Below are positions 44,601 through 54,095 of a stretch of 64,000 nt of DNA, in pieces. Position 1 is the first letter of the stretch. Every line of letters starts with the position of its first letter. This DNA comes from Hysterangium stoloniferum (taxonomy: Eukaryota; Basidiomycota; Agaricomycetes; Hysterangiales; Hysterangiaceae). The stretch lies in contig WHVD01000010.1 of assembly GCA_015178975.1 (NCBI GenBank), positions 930,001 through 994,000 of the forward strand. The letters are read 5' to 3'. The notes below the pieces were generated by a model. The model saw only the letters and a program-made list of their open reading frames with translations, was not told the DNA's origin and ran no database searches. Both the position numbers and the translations under genes were made by a program.

Positions 44601-46779
44601 GCAATTCACGGGTGACCTCCTCCCAATTGGGATTAGCAGTCATGGTGATGAAGCAGCTGGCATTGCCATACTTGCGTGCAATTGCAAAAGAATTTTGCAG
44701 ACTTTGCCTCATATCCCTTGAACCGCCAGTAAATGAAGAAGGGAGTATGACCCTCTGACCGATACTATTGGGATTGATATCATCATTTGAAAAAGCAACA
44801 ACGACCTGGTTGTAGAGTTCTGCACGTATCCTTGGTTGATTTTGACTCAGAAACTTCAATCTGCTCTGTTCTGTGACTGCCCAGGCATCGACAATGTACT
44901 GCTGGAACAGCTTTTGTGCATAAAAAATGGTTTTGGCTTCATTTGCTCTAAGAAATAGGCGATAGGCATAATATTCACGCTGGGTCACCTTACGACTTTT
45001 GTCTTCTTCTTCAGCTTGTTCATGCTGCTGTGCAGCCTGGGGCTGCCAATTGTTATTTGCATAGGGAATGTCCCATGACCAACCACGCTCACCCCTGGGA
45101 AAGAGCATGACATAATGAAGGGGTGTACAAATGGCCTGTCCTTCATGCAATCGATGGAAGGGCCCCCCCCTTCTCTGAACAATAATATCCCTTGGATCAC
45201 CCTGACCTGTATCACCATCTCCAGGCACAATGACTGCAAGTTCATCACCGGTTGGAAGGTTGTACCGTCGGGGATCAGTAAAAGCCTTGTAGCTCAGTCT
45301 AACATGTAACCTTGGAGTCTCTGCCTGTGTCCTCAATCGCTCATGTGCCTGGCGATAGAGTACTATAAAGGGATTATATTGCTCCATCATGTCCTGCAAG
45401 TCAGAAAAGGTTTGATTGTTTAGATTCCGATTTGCCCTGTGATTCTGCCTTATCTGCAATGCATTCCCCAGTGCATCCTCACGTGCCAGTGCAGGATCAT
45501 GGATGTAAAGCTGAGCATAAGTGGGTGATACATCTTCCCTGTATGGGATTAAGGAACCATGCTCATGATATAATCCACCATGTATTTTAAAGACATATGG
45601 GCCCCGACCGCCTTGCAAGACAGACTCATCCAATTTGACACCAAGTGATATAAATGCAAATGCATTATTATATGCACGGATATTTTTGCGAAATTCCTTG
45701 GCATTGTCTGTATTATCCTCAAGAAGAGACTTTAAGGTATGAGGGACTGGTTCAAGTATTGGAAGGATGATCTTTCCTTGCTTGCAACACTTGCCAAACT
45801 TTGGTGTTGTCCGAGAGCTAGCTGACAGATGCTCATCCATCCAGTGTAAAGCTCCACAGTGTGAACACTGTATGTTCATATGTCCCACATCATGTCTTGG
45901 AAACCTGGCCTCCACAACTGGCTGCCGTCCAATGGGTAATTGTGCAACAGGAAGTGGAAGTGGAGGGATGGCTGCAGGATCTGGAATAGCTGGGGGTGGG
46001 GCATTGACTGCAGGTGGGGCAATAGCTGGGGGTGGGGCAAGTGGGAGAATAACTGGAGGTGGAGGAATAGCTGGGGGTAGGGCCAACTGTGGGTGTTGCT
46101 GTGCATTTATTGCTGGAAAAACAGGTGGATGGTGATGCTGTGGTGGTGCTAGCTGCAATATGGGTACCTGTTGTTGTGGAACTGGATTTCCAGGTGGATG
46201 GTAATGATGTGGATTTGGTGCTGGCTGTAAAATTGGTGGCTGCAGTTGAGCAGGTTGGTCTAATGGTGGTAAAGCAGCATACTGATCATACAGAGCAGCT
46301 ACTGTAGCAGAGCCAACTGCAGGTGCACCCTGTTGTATATGTGGTGCTAACTGCAAAATTGGTCTCTGCAATTGAGGAGCTGGATTTCCTCGTCTACGAC
46401 CCCACCCAAGAGGTTGTAATGGTGGCAAATCTGCATACCGCCTACGCAAGAGAGCCACTGCATCAGAGCCAACTATATCAGAGCCACCTGTAGCAGAGCC
46501 ACTTGCAGCAGAGCCACCTGCAGCAGAGCCACCTGGCTGAGCAACCAAAAATGGATTATCAGATTGACCTCTACCAACAGGAAGATGGAGATCTCGGAAT
46601 GGTTGAAGAGGAGGTGGTATATTAGAATTCACAGCTAAACGCCGATGACGATCAGATGGAGATGTCATTTGCAATTGTGCCCTATGCTGCCTTCGCTCCT
46701 CCTCCCGATTACGCTCAGGTGTTCGATCCATACTAATATAGCAATCACAGCAGTAGCAGCAGAGAGAGAAACCCTGCAA
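41683..46779 (-). CDS. RepHel Helitron transposase 3, intact (1698 aa)
   Basis: Uninterrupted rolling-circle Rep plus Pif1-family helicase, which nicks, transfers and unwinds Helitron DNA in the nucleus. Residues 1-300 are Pro/Gln/Ala-rich and disordered. A Cys/His segment (CSHCGALHWMDEH, CCKQGK) follows near 300-350, then the Helitron_like_N region. The HUH motif is PHMHCLIWF with His at about 779 and 781. The catalytic Tyr pair is in QYLDARY (about 940 and 945). Helicase motifs are GPGGTGKS (about 1266-1273), IIWDEVP (about 1342), VAWGGDFQQTLP, LCPRNSDVEEIN, NKSQGQSL and YVGLSRG at the C-terminus. The start MQGFSLC at 46779 is the longest; MDRTPERNREEERRQ 16 codons later matches the TPERNR start region of the other copies and may be the true start. 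All core motifs are present. Confidence 0.95.
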   Translation of the reverse strand: MQGFSLCCYCCDCYISMDRTPERNREEERRQHRAQLQMTSPSDRHRRLAVNSNIPPPLQPFRDLHLPVGRGQSDNPFLVAQPGGSAAGGSAASGSATGGSDIVGSDAVALLRRRYADLPPLQPLGWGRRRGNPAPQLQRPILQLAPHIQQGAPAVGSATVAALYDQYAALPPLDQPAQLQPPILQPAPNPHHYHPPGNPVPQQQVPILQLAPPQHHHPPVFPAINAQQHPQLALPPAIPPPPVILPLAPPPAIAPPAVNAPPPAIPDPAAIPPLPLPVAQLPIGRQPVVEARFPRHDVGHMNIQCSHCGALHWMDEHLSASSRTTPKFGKCCKQGKIILPILEPVPHTLKSLLEDNTDNAKEFRKNIRAYNNAFAFISLGVKLDESVLQGGRGPYVFKIHGGLYHEHGSLIPYREDVSPTYAQLYIHDPALAREDALGNALQIRQNHRANRNLNNQTFSDLQDMMEQYNPFIVLYRQAHERLRTQAETPRLHVRLSYKAFTDPRRYNLPTGDELAVIVPGDGDTGQGDPRDIIVQRRGGPFHRLHEGQAICTPLHYVMLFPRGERGWSWDIPYANNNWQPQAAQQHEQAEEEDKSRKVTQREYYAYRLFLRANEAKTIFYAQKLFQQYIVDAWAVTEQSRLKFLSQNQPRIRAELYNQVVVAFSNDDINPNSIGQRVILPSSFTGGSRDMRQSLQNSFAIARKYGNASCFITMTANPNWEEVTRELLPGQTPADRPDLVSRVFGIKKAKMLKMITEGHIFGKTVAHIHVIEFQKRGLPHMHCLIWFEEQDKPRTPADVNSIISACFPDPETHPRLFNLVGQLMTHGPCGLHHPNAACMANGTCGKFFPKDWCEATIVNQEGYPFYLRPNNGRVYVTPKFTYDNRYVVPYSPILLLTFECHINVELVFTNRSMKYMHKYCYKGPDRTTMEVGKTPDEIKQYLDARYVSAHESVWRLMRNELHTQVPAVMALHVHLPGENTVIFDADQGPAEALQRAERAGTTLMAYFEANAKDLIGYNGRRARDTLYMDFPEYFTFVARTKSWKPRQSGFSIGCINFVNAACGERFHLRTLLTVVQGATSFENLRTFQGETHPTFQQACVARGLLEDDRQWNMCLREASRIQPGLQLCRLFVIILTMSSPAQPQELWDEFKEFICDDLDWILRVTYNIDNAAPDTIYDFGLYQIDKILRYSGKSLSLYPTMPQITENWDQFIGNRLIREQKNYNLDHEHASAQANLEKFNPEQQVAFDTIIKAVDEQQEGKMFFVNGPGGTGKSFVWNTLAHACHAKGYIVLCVASSGIASIILKGGRTSHSMFAIPVPCEKNSSCHIKKGSEKAELMKQVRLIIWDEVPMQSHFICEAVDRTLRDVLDKDALPFGGIPVAWGGDFQQTLPVVQRASKEQIIGECIQKSQLWNHVKVLFLKKNMRVDQHDPHSDQFAQWLLDVGHGKDLPLDHTMDIPPHMICGPEISDLIAEIYPDIHVDGDQRDWQDGDFLDRAILCPRNSDVEEINSELLNRFPGVSRVYHSADTAEGDMEAEVYPVEYLNSLNFGGISPSRLEMKPGVPLMLLRNIDPQMGLFNGTKLRLLKMENHLLLVRILTGPCAGEEAFISRIKIITNDDELPFKLHRVQFPVRLAFAMTINKSQGQSLKLVGLDLRTAVFGHGQLYVGLSRGRSWNRVKILLEKESKRTANIVYKDVLLD

Positions 46780-47971
46780 GAGAGGGGGAAGAGAGGAGGG
46801 GCAGAAAGTTGTAGTGAATTAGGCTAAAATAAGCCAAAGAAAATTACAGGGAAAGGACTCACTTTCAATACTCCACTTATACTTATATGGAGTGGTCACA
46901 AACACAGTAGAGAGTGGCAGGGAAAGGAAATGCAGACAAATGGGTCTAAAATAGCCCAAAAACGCGAAGAATAATGCATAAATATTTTTTAACAGCATGA
47001 GGGAAGGTACCAATACAAACCTGGAGGTATGTTATATCTTCCAGTAACAATAGAAATAGCAATCAAGGCCAAACAGCCCAGAATAGAGGTCAATTCCACT
47101 GTAAGAATAATATCTGAGCAAAAAAAGGTAAGGATAATTACAGGGACAGGATTCACCTCCAATACTCCACTTATATTCACAGAGTGGACTCAAAAAAGCA
47201 GTGCAGAGTCCCAGGCAAAGGAAATTCAGACAAATAGGTCTAAAATACCCCAAAAATGGGAGAAATAATGCATAAATATATTAAAACAGCATGAAAAAGC
47301 CCAGAAATTACCTGATATTATGGGATAGTCTTCACACTGTGTATTTCAAAATTATGAATGAGAAGAACACCCAGGAAAAGGTAATTGTACTGCAAATAAA
47401 TTATTTAATCATTAACAAAAATGAAAATTAAATAATAATAGGTAGGAGCTCACCACACGTTTGATATTGCCTGAAGAGTTGAGGAAGGCTTCAGAGATGA
47501 TAAACAATCAATATGGGTGGTCCAGGGCCAGTGGATAGCCAGACTCTAACTGCAGAATAATATATTTAATTATTAAAAAGGCAAAAGTTAATATAATTAA
47601 ATAGAGGCCTCAACACACCTTGGTATGGGTCCAAATCCCTTGAGAAATATTCCAAAGAGCAGCCCCTCACAATGTAAGGAGGACAAAGCCAGGGGAGGGA
47701 GAGGGGAAGGGAGAAGGTGTGGCAGCCTCAAGGCTTTACAGCGGGCTTCTGGGCCTCCCGCGGCTATGGCCAAAAATGTTCCCACGCGTCACCAATGTCA
47801 CGGAAAAGCTCCCGCGCATGTCACACAATGCTCCCGCGAACGTTAAATAGCCTCCGGGTTTGCTCCTGTGCTGACTAAGCTAGGGGTGCTAAGCTTAGTC
47901 ATACTCTCCCACACCTCAGGGTTCGGGCGCTCCACGCCCATGGACCCACCATGCTCCTTTCACTTATTTGA
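46780..47971 (-). other. 5' leader of Helitron unit 4
   Basis: Non-coding, AT-rich, with two imperfect copies of a block (46840-47000 and 47125-47290) containing CACTTATA..TATGGAGTG and AAATGCAGACAAAT-like words. The terminal ~180 bp is CpG-rich. Homologous to the leader of unit 3. Confidence 0.55.
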
Positions 47972-48174
47972 TATGCTATATATCATTTACCTATGATGAT
48001 AATTGTATGATATCAAAGTGAAATCATCAATGACATCAAACTGAGACAAGTCAAAGAATAGTCGAGTCAGAAATTGAGTCAGAAATTGAGTCAGAAAGTC
48101 AAAGGAATGTCGAATGAATGTCAAAGAAAGTTAAATTAAATATTATCAAAATTTGAGCTTGTATGTTTGTGATG

Positions 48175-48351
48175 AAACTCCACCACAGAGGCTGTGGCAT
48201 TGTTGGAGGTTGAATTGGTCTTGTTCTTGTTTTTGGACTTCTTCAACAAGTTGTTGCCATTGTTGTTATTGCCAGAAGATGAGGAAACCTGTTTATTGTC
48301 TTGGGTATTCTTACCTGGACAGTCCAAGTTGGTTTGGCAAGTGACCTCAGT
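48175..48351 (-). other. Spacer with Asn/Lys-rich frame
   Basis: A minus-strand frame reads a low-complexity Ser/Asn/Lys tract (SSSSGNNNNGNN, KKSKNKNK). It could be a remnant of a Gag linker, but nothing is diagnostic. It is bounded by F2 and the H LTR at 48352. Confidence 0.25.
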
Positions 48352-49761
48352 TGTTAAGATCTAAGCAAGGGGGGGCAAAAGGGGATATTTCAGAAGTCTA
48401 ATTCTATAAGGCAAAGTGGAGCTTGGCTTCAATGTATTGTGCCCTCACATGAACTGTTAGGGTGCTCTGGTATTTCAAACAGAGCAGATAGTACTATAAA
48501 GACTAAAGACAACACTTAGCTCAATTGACTAGAGGGTGGAAAATACTAAGAGTTGTAGATTAAAGAGTATTAAGGGAAATGTAAAGAGGACTTAAACAAG
48601 AGGAAGGTAATTTAGGTTGAGTTTCAAACTAAAGAACTGTAGCATACATGGAAAGAGCTTATACTACAGTGGGACAGATGATTGGAGGTGTTAAGAACTG
48701 AAAACTGACTAATGTCAGTGGGCCGACGGGGACCGATTGGAAGGACTTGGCTTCAGCTTATGTGCTGCACCCTCACAGTTAACCATCGGGTGTCCTTAAA
48801 TTTCGGGCAGGCAGAGACTAGTCCTAACGAATACCTCTCAGCAAAATTACTGATTGGAAACAAAGGATAAGTTGAGTGTCAGGCCAAGGGGTCGGGGACT
48901 GAGAGTGGGCAAGCGCACGCGAAGGCGGATAGTGGAGTACTTAGTATGAGACTTCTGGAGGCGTAAGAGGGTATTCTGAGTTGATATTCTGATTGCCTAG
49001 TAACTACGACTACAACGGGTTCATATACGAGTATTCGGCGTCTAGGGGATACTAACTAGGAGAAAAGCGGAAAATGGTATTGACAAATAAGCTTGACTAG
49101 GAATGGGAAGGTTACGATTAGCTCGGAGGCCATGAGATAACTGAAAGCAGAATCATGAGAAAAGGAATAATCCGAGGGTTACAAGTATATATAGACATAT
49201 GTGAAACATAGAGTAGAACGGATCATCATAATAAAAGGGATGTATCAAAGTTTAACCAGATAGTATGAGTATATTTTGACGGGGGCGTAAACGGAGTTTG
49301 ATCACTGCAAAGGCATACGTCAGCATCGGGAAGCCGACGGTTTCCAATGTGAAGACTTGAATGATGACTTGAATCGTCAATAGGAGGCGATAACCTCGGG
49401 GACCGTCGGGTTGCAACACGGTCGTAACAGGAGGGCTGATTGGAGAAGCAAGAGTCATGACAGATCAAAAGAAGTATTGGAAGGAACAAGGAACAAGGAA
49501 CAAGCTAGAACTAAATGTGATGTAGCAAAAGTATTCTACAAGGTGTGAGGTAGCAAATAATGTTTACATGTAGAATGGATGAAGGGAGAGCATTGGAAAT
49601 GGAGACAGAATGGAATGCCTAAAGGGGTATTCTACAATGAAACAGGTTTTGGGATGCTGAGGTGGGGGTACCATGTTCTGGGGGCTCCAATGTTTGGGTG
49701 CCAGAGGGTTACAAGGATAAGAACAAGTTGTGGAGGCTGAAAGACAGGGATGTGCATATCA
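48352..49761 (-). repeat. LTR, family H, copy H3, split by C3
   Basis: The plus strand starts TGTTAAGATCTAAG. Its reverse complement aligns with H4 through the hairpin region (CAATACATTG form near 48430), the CTCTGTTTGAAATACCAGAG-type word and the CCTCCACAACTTG start region. C3 (48689-49429) is inserted. The right end (about 49761) is estimated from alignment and no target duplication was found. Confidence 0.55.
48689..49429 (-). repeat. Solo LTR, family C, copy C3 (TSD GGAGG)
   Basis: A 741-bp LTR starting TGTTAAGAACTG and ending GGTCGTAACA. GGAGG is duplicated at 48684-48688 and 49430-49434. The hairpin lies near 48755. Confidence 0.9.
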
Positions 49762-51590
49762 ATAATAGTTGACTTGCCATCACTGTGACAAATATTACCC
49801 TTAGGATGAGATTGAAGCCCAGAATAGAAATGGTGACATAAGGCTGTATTGCCCCAATCCCCGGATATTTGGTGCTTAACAAAAGGCCAACAAGTTGAAC
49901 TAGACAATGTATTTGGTGATCCACTTAGTGTCCTTCATCTTGATATTGGCCAGAGTTGCTTTGGTGTCACTGACAGCATCATGCAGGCCAAAATTAAGCC
50001 TGAATTCTGTAACAAAAGATGAATAGTTATTCAGCCAACCAGGTTGATAATCATTGAGATTGCTCAATGCAGGTTCAAACCAATTCATGGTGGTCTCCTG
50101 TGAAGATCCATTCCCAGAGACTCCATGGAGTACTTCCCAGAAATCATATCAGGTTCCAAACTATCTTCTGGACTAGTATCAAGATCCGGAATCCACCGGA
50201 ACCCAACCCTCATCCCTCACATCCCATTCTGGTATTCTACCCTCAACTAGACACCTCCTGTTATGACCCGGAACCTGCTGGACTCTGCCCTTCCCCAGTT
50301 AGTATCTCCAAGTGTCCTTGGCCATTTCCTGGATCGGACTCTGGCCAGATTCCTGGCATTTGTTCTAGATACTTTGGTCCATGGCCCAATCTTCATCAGA
50401 TTATCCTTGTCACCTCTCTATGCCAATGTTCCAACTTACCCAGAACCCATGGCCTTCCCAGAAATATGCACACTTAGTCATTATAGTGTTGGGATCCATT
50501 TCCAGATATTATTGGATGCCCATGGACATTCTGACTCACTTCCTTTGTTCCACATTTGGTAACTGACTGGTTGACAGATGTTCATTTGTTTGTTTATTGT
50601 TCTTGCTCTTGTTCCCTGATCTGTCCCCATCCTTGTTCCTCATGTATCTTACTTGTTATTATATCCTTATTTTGGAAACAGTTCCAAATAGGTCTTATTA
50701 TACTCCCAGACTTGTAGTACAATAATTGGAACATCTATATAGTCTTCCATAGTCATGTACTTATCCTTTAGTTTTAATCTCGACTTAGTTTGTATCTCAT
50801 TAGTCCTTATCTCTTCTGTCTTTCTGTATGCTGAATATCCAGAACTCTCTGGACTCTGGACATCCAGAGCCTCTGGGAATTCTGAGTATCTGTAAACACT
50901 CTGGCATATATCTGCCTCTTGAAATATGGACACCCAAGTGAGTGCATGAGGGCACAGCACATAAGCTGAAGCCAAGTCCATTCTGAACTCTGGTATATAT
51001 TTCCAATACTCCCCAAAATAATTCCTGGAAACTCCCTAGACTAATCCTCTAAAACTCTGTGAACATTTTCCAGGAAGTGTCCGGAATATCCACTGGAGAA
51101 TCTGCCTGGAGATCCAGAACTTAACATCTCCCAAAGATAAGCTACAGTGGATATTATTTCACTTTTGTTGATGGAAAATTCATCAGGCCAGTCATTGAAG
51201 TTAAAGTTGCATTGTATGAGGAAAGGCTGCAACTTCAAAGTATCTTACCCATGGAAAATGTTGGGCTCCTTAACCTTGACATGCTGAGCAGACTTCCTTT
51301 GGTTATTCTCAATAAAAGCAGTAAGTCCTTCAAATTTTATTTGAAGAGTAGGTTCAGAAGTCAATAAAGAGCCATGGGTAGAGCCAGGTGCTGGAGAAGT
51401 ACTGCCCAGGGAGCCAGAATGGTCAATGTGGTGTGAGGAATGATTAGAAGAGCTATGGTAAGAACTCAGAGGTTGTGATAGTATTCAGAAAAGTGAATAC
51501 CATATGTAAATGATGCAATAGAATGCCTTCAGAAGGGAAATGGAAGAACATGACCCAAAAAGGAAATTGCTAGAAGACAAGTTGTCAGGA
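49762..51590 (-). pseudogene. Ty3/Gypsy gag pseudogene (element 3), split by LTR E
   Basis: The minus strand encodes pieces of a retrotransposon Gag. The first (51041-51238) reads FLIQCNFNFNDWPDEF, then KSEIISTVAYLWEM. The second (49900-50088) reads NWFEPALSNLNDYQPGW, then FVTEFRLNFG, then IKMKDTKWITKYIV. A third piece in another frame reads SGDWGNTALCHHFYSGL. Together these follow the order of the Retrotrans_gag domain (tether, WFEP, FGxxD, YNxxF region). LTR E (50259-51126) lies inside the domain, and 50100-50258 contains an additional LTR-like insert or junk. No protease or pol follows. Its left side joins LTR H3, so this is a truncated element. Upstream limit (about 51590) is approximate. 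Confidence 0.65.
50259..51126 (+). repeat. Solo LTR, family E
   Basis: An 868-bp LTR that starts TGTTATGACCCGG and ends GAACTTAACA. The flanks CCTCC (50254-50258) and TCTCC (51127-51131) match at four of five bases. It is inserted in the gag pseudogene. Related to D/D' (GTAGTACAATAA word) and G (end, hairpin near 50960). Confidence 0.75.
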
Positions 51591-52055
51591 CACTGTTGTT
51601 TGGGACACTGTTGTTTGGGACACTGGTGTTGGTAGCTGTTATGACTGGAAAACCCACTGGAACCCAGGCACTACCCTATATGCACCCACACTGTTTACAC
51701 ACCAGTTATCAATTAACTGGAATACCCACCAGGACCTGGACATCACACCTGTCCATGCCCGACCTTTGTTGTCTCATGTACCAGTCACCAGAATACCCAC
51801 CTGGGACTCATGCACTTCTTACCTGTCTATCTCTGACCCTGTCCCACACATCAGTCACCAGACTCTCCCCGGAAGATCCATCAGCTCTCTAACTAAGCCC
51901 CATTCCCATTATAGTTAAATGATCTGTCACATTTCAGACTCTGCCTCCACTCCATTCCTAACACCTAATTTAATGTTTACTTACATATCTTGTTTCATGA
52001 TTACTTGTTTGGATCTCATTATTACCAGATTTGGTATTACATACATTCTACAGTC

Positions 52056-52063
52056 TATATAAA
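52056..52063 (+). promoter_or_regulatory. TATA box of LTR B3
   Basis: TATATAAA within CAGTCTATATAAACTAG. An equivalent CAGTCTA..ATA word occurs in the other B copies, consistent with a U3 promoter. Confidence 0.5.
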
Positions 52064-52123
52064 CTAGCTAATGTTGTACATACAATCCAGTCAGAAAAAT
52101 CAACTAAGTTCTCAGACTAAGAC

Positions 52124-52646
52124 TGTGAAGAGTGGTAGAAGTTCAGACCGTTCTATATACGAAGAAATGAGTAGAAGAGGAGGATATTGACCTATTTGGT
52201 GCAATATAAGAGAAAGTGAGTAGAAGAGGAGGATATTGACCTATTCGGTGCAATATAAGAGAAAGTGAGAGAAAGAGCACAAGATGACGAAGGAGTCAAC
52301 GAGTGCAATGGTTCGAGTGGAGGCCTCAACTATTACAGTTCGAGGCCAGAAGTATTCAGTAGTTCAGATAATGCTACCTATGTGGTAGCTGACACATTAC
52401 CCTGATCACCGCTCGTAGTAGACCTAGTTTGTGTCTTACGAGTGGTGGTTCTTGGGTTAAAGTGTGTCTGAGTTCTAATTGGTGCTGAGTGCACCCACAA
52501 GTATACACAATGCTTCGAACTAATGAAATATGCGATATTCGAAGAATATGAAAGATAGTAAAATATGAATAGAATATGTAAAATATAAATGAAATAAAAG
52601 GAGTGTTTTACCACAATGAAACTGTGGTAAAAGCATACTCCTCACA
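52124..52646 (-). repeat. Solo LTR, family A, copy A3 (TSD AAGAC)
   Basis: A 523-bp LTR starting TGTGAAGAGTGG and ending CTCCTCACA on the plus strand. AAGAC is duplicated at 52119-52123 and 52647-52651. It is inserted in B3; the intact site is preserved in B2 at 14561-14590. It is diverged from A1 and A2 in the middle. Confidence 0.88.
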
Positions 52647-52985
52647 AAGACCTCCCCCAGTTATGTACTTAGTATATACCCACTCCATCCCCATCTCACA
52701 ACACTCAACCTCATTGGAGCCTGCAGGTTTCCCAACTGGTCCCCACTCCATCTCCATCTCTCATATCACAACTCTTGCTATGAACCTTGTCAGAGCCTGT
52801 GGGCTTCCTGACTAATCTTTCAGCCTATCAACTACACCCAGAGTCCCCGGGTTTCCCATCTGCCTATCTGAAATTGGACATGATGATCTCGTGAGGGTGC
52901 AGCCTATAAGCTGAAGCCAAGTCCTACCAGATTACCTGCAGGTTTCTCCAGAAACCCTCCACTAAGCTTTGCATGACCCTTAACA

Positions 52986-53559
52986 GTAGCACTGAATGGC
53001 AGGTTGCAAAAAAAGTGAATACTATAAGTTGGGTTCTGAAAAGGTAGTTCCTAACATTGGATAATATCTAAAAACTATTAAGTATATCAAATTTTAATAT
53101 ATTCTAAAGGTCATTTAAACATCTGGGATGTGATTCAAACATAATTTGGGTTTTCAAACTTTGGGAATATTTAAAACTTATTTGTATATTATTAAACAAA
53201 CCATCTTTCAGGACCTGAATAGATTATGAGAAAACATTTTGTAGATTAAAACATTAAGACTTTTAAAAAGATATCCATTTAAATGGTCCATGTGTACAGT
53301 GACCCAAAAAAGCATCTGGATGTTTGGTGAAATTGGAAAGAGGGATTTACAGTTCCAGAAATAAAATAGATAAGATTCAAAAAAATTCAGAAGTAAGAGG
53401 TATACATCTGACCTATATGATGACATAAGTATGACATCATAGCTTTCCTTATCAGGGGAGTAAAAAATGAACAATGGACATGGTGCATCTAGACTCTTTT
53501 TTTTGCTCTTGTAATTAAATACCAGTTTTTACCAGTTTCAGTGTTTAGTGTATCCCCCC
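52986..53559. other. AT-rich unassigned sequence
   Basis: No LTR ends or coding motif recognised. Contains runs such as TTTTTTTTGC near 53500. Confidence 0.3.
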
Positions 53560-53694
53560 TTGGCCTTTAGCACCAACACATGTGTTGAAGCCAAGCTCTA
53601 CTTGACTAGTAGAACCAGACCTCCCAGTTGAGAACATACATACTAACCCCATGGACCCCCAATGTTCCATCACCCTTTAGCTTTAGATCTTAGA
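53560..53694 (+). repeat. 3' fragment of family H LTR
   Basis: Matches the last part of H1 and H4. It has the hairpin in the form CAACACATGTGTTG (about 53575), then GAAGCCAAGCTC and a TTAGATCTTAGA end. Truncated on its left. Confidence 0.5.
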
Positions 53695-54095
53695 CCTTAT
53701 GTTAGGATCTCGTCATTTTGGACTCCCACAACCTGTTTTAGACTCAAAACCCTCTATCAACTCACTATTGGTACCTGTCACAAACATACAAGCTCAAATT
53801 CCAATATTATTCAATTCAACTTTCCTTTGACATTCCTTCGACTTTTCAACTCAATTTCCAACTCAACTTCCAACTCAACTATCTTTTGAGATTCTCAACT
53901 AATCTTCAACAATCTCAAATATCTTCGACATGTCTCATTTTGATGTCACAGATGATTTCATTATTAAATCATAACATAGTCATAGGTAAATGATATATAG
54001 TATAAAAGGGCAATGATAGGAATGAGGGAAGTCAGTCAGAAACCCTGTACCTTAATCTGTATTATTACTGTTATATTATTAATTCAACTTCTATC

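Larger units (their letters stand above)
23238..47971 (-). mobile_element. Head-to-tail array of four Helitron units
   Basis: Four minus-strand units abut without spacers: 23238-30887, 30888-34200, 34201-41533 and 41534-47971. On the minus strand every unit ends CTTG, and three of four start TC (the fourth, 23238-30887, starts TA). The outer flanks are A on the 5' side and T on the 3' side, the A|T target of Helitrons, with no target duplication. Units share 3' terminal hairpins and a related 5' leader. Helitrons move by a rolling-circle mechanism through the RepHel protein, which three of the units encode. Confidence 0.88.
41534..47971 (-). mobile_element. Helitron unit 4 (6.4 kb), intact coding
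   Basis: The 3' CTTG end is at 41534 with hairpin GGTCGCTTTGCGACC (41566-41580). The G-rich hairpin of units 2 and 3 is missing. The 5' end TCAAATAAGTG is at 47971. It encodes an uninterrupted RepHel, so it is the best candidate for an active, autonomous copy. It is the 5'-most unit of the array. Confidence 0.87.
22983..48174 (-). repeat. Solo LTR F2, split by the Helitron array (TSD AAACT)
   Basis: The left part (22983-23237) begins TGTCACAAATC. The right part (47972-48174) ends TTTGTGATG. AAACT is present at both outer flanks (22978-22982 and 48175-48179). The two parts join at the TATA box when 23238-47971 is removed, giving a 458-bp LTR collinear with F1. The shared duplication shows that the whole 24.7 kb entered a single pre-existing solo LTR. 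Confidence 0.88.
51637..52985 (+). repeat. Solo LTR, family B, copy B3 (TSD GTAGC)
   Basis: Starts TGTTATGACTGG and ends GACCCTTAACA. GTAGC is duplicated at 51632-51636 and 52986-52990. It is split by A3 and has a net length of about 821 bp. It has a TATATAAA box at 52056-52063 and the hairpin near 52905. It is CpG-poor relative to B1. Confidence 0.9.
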
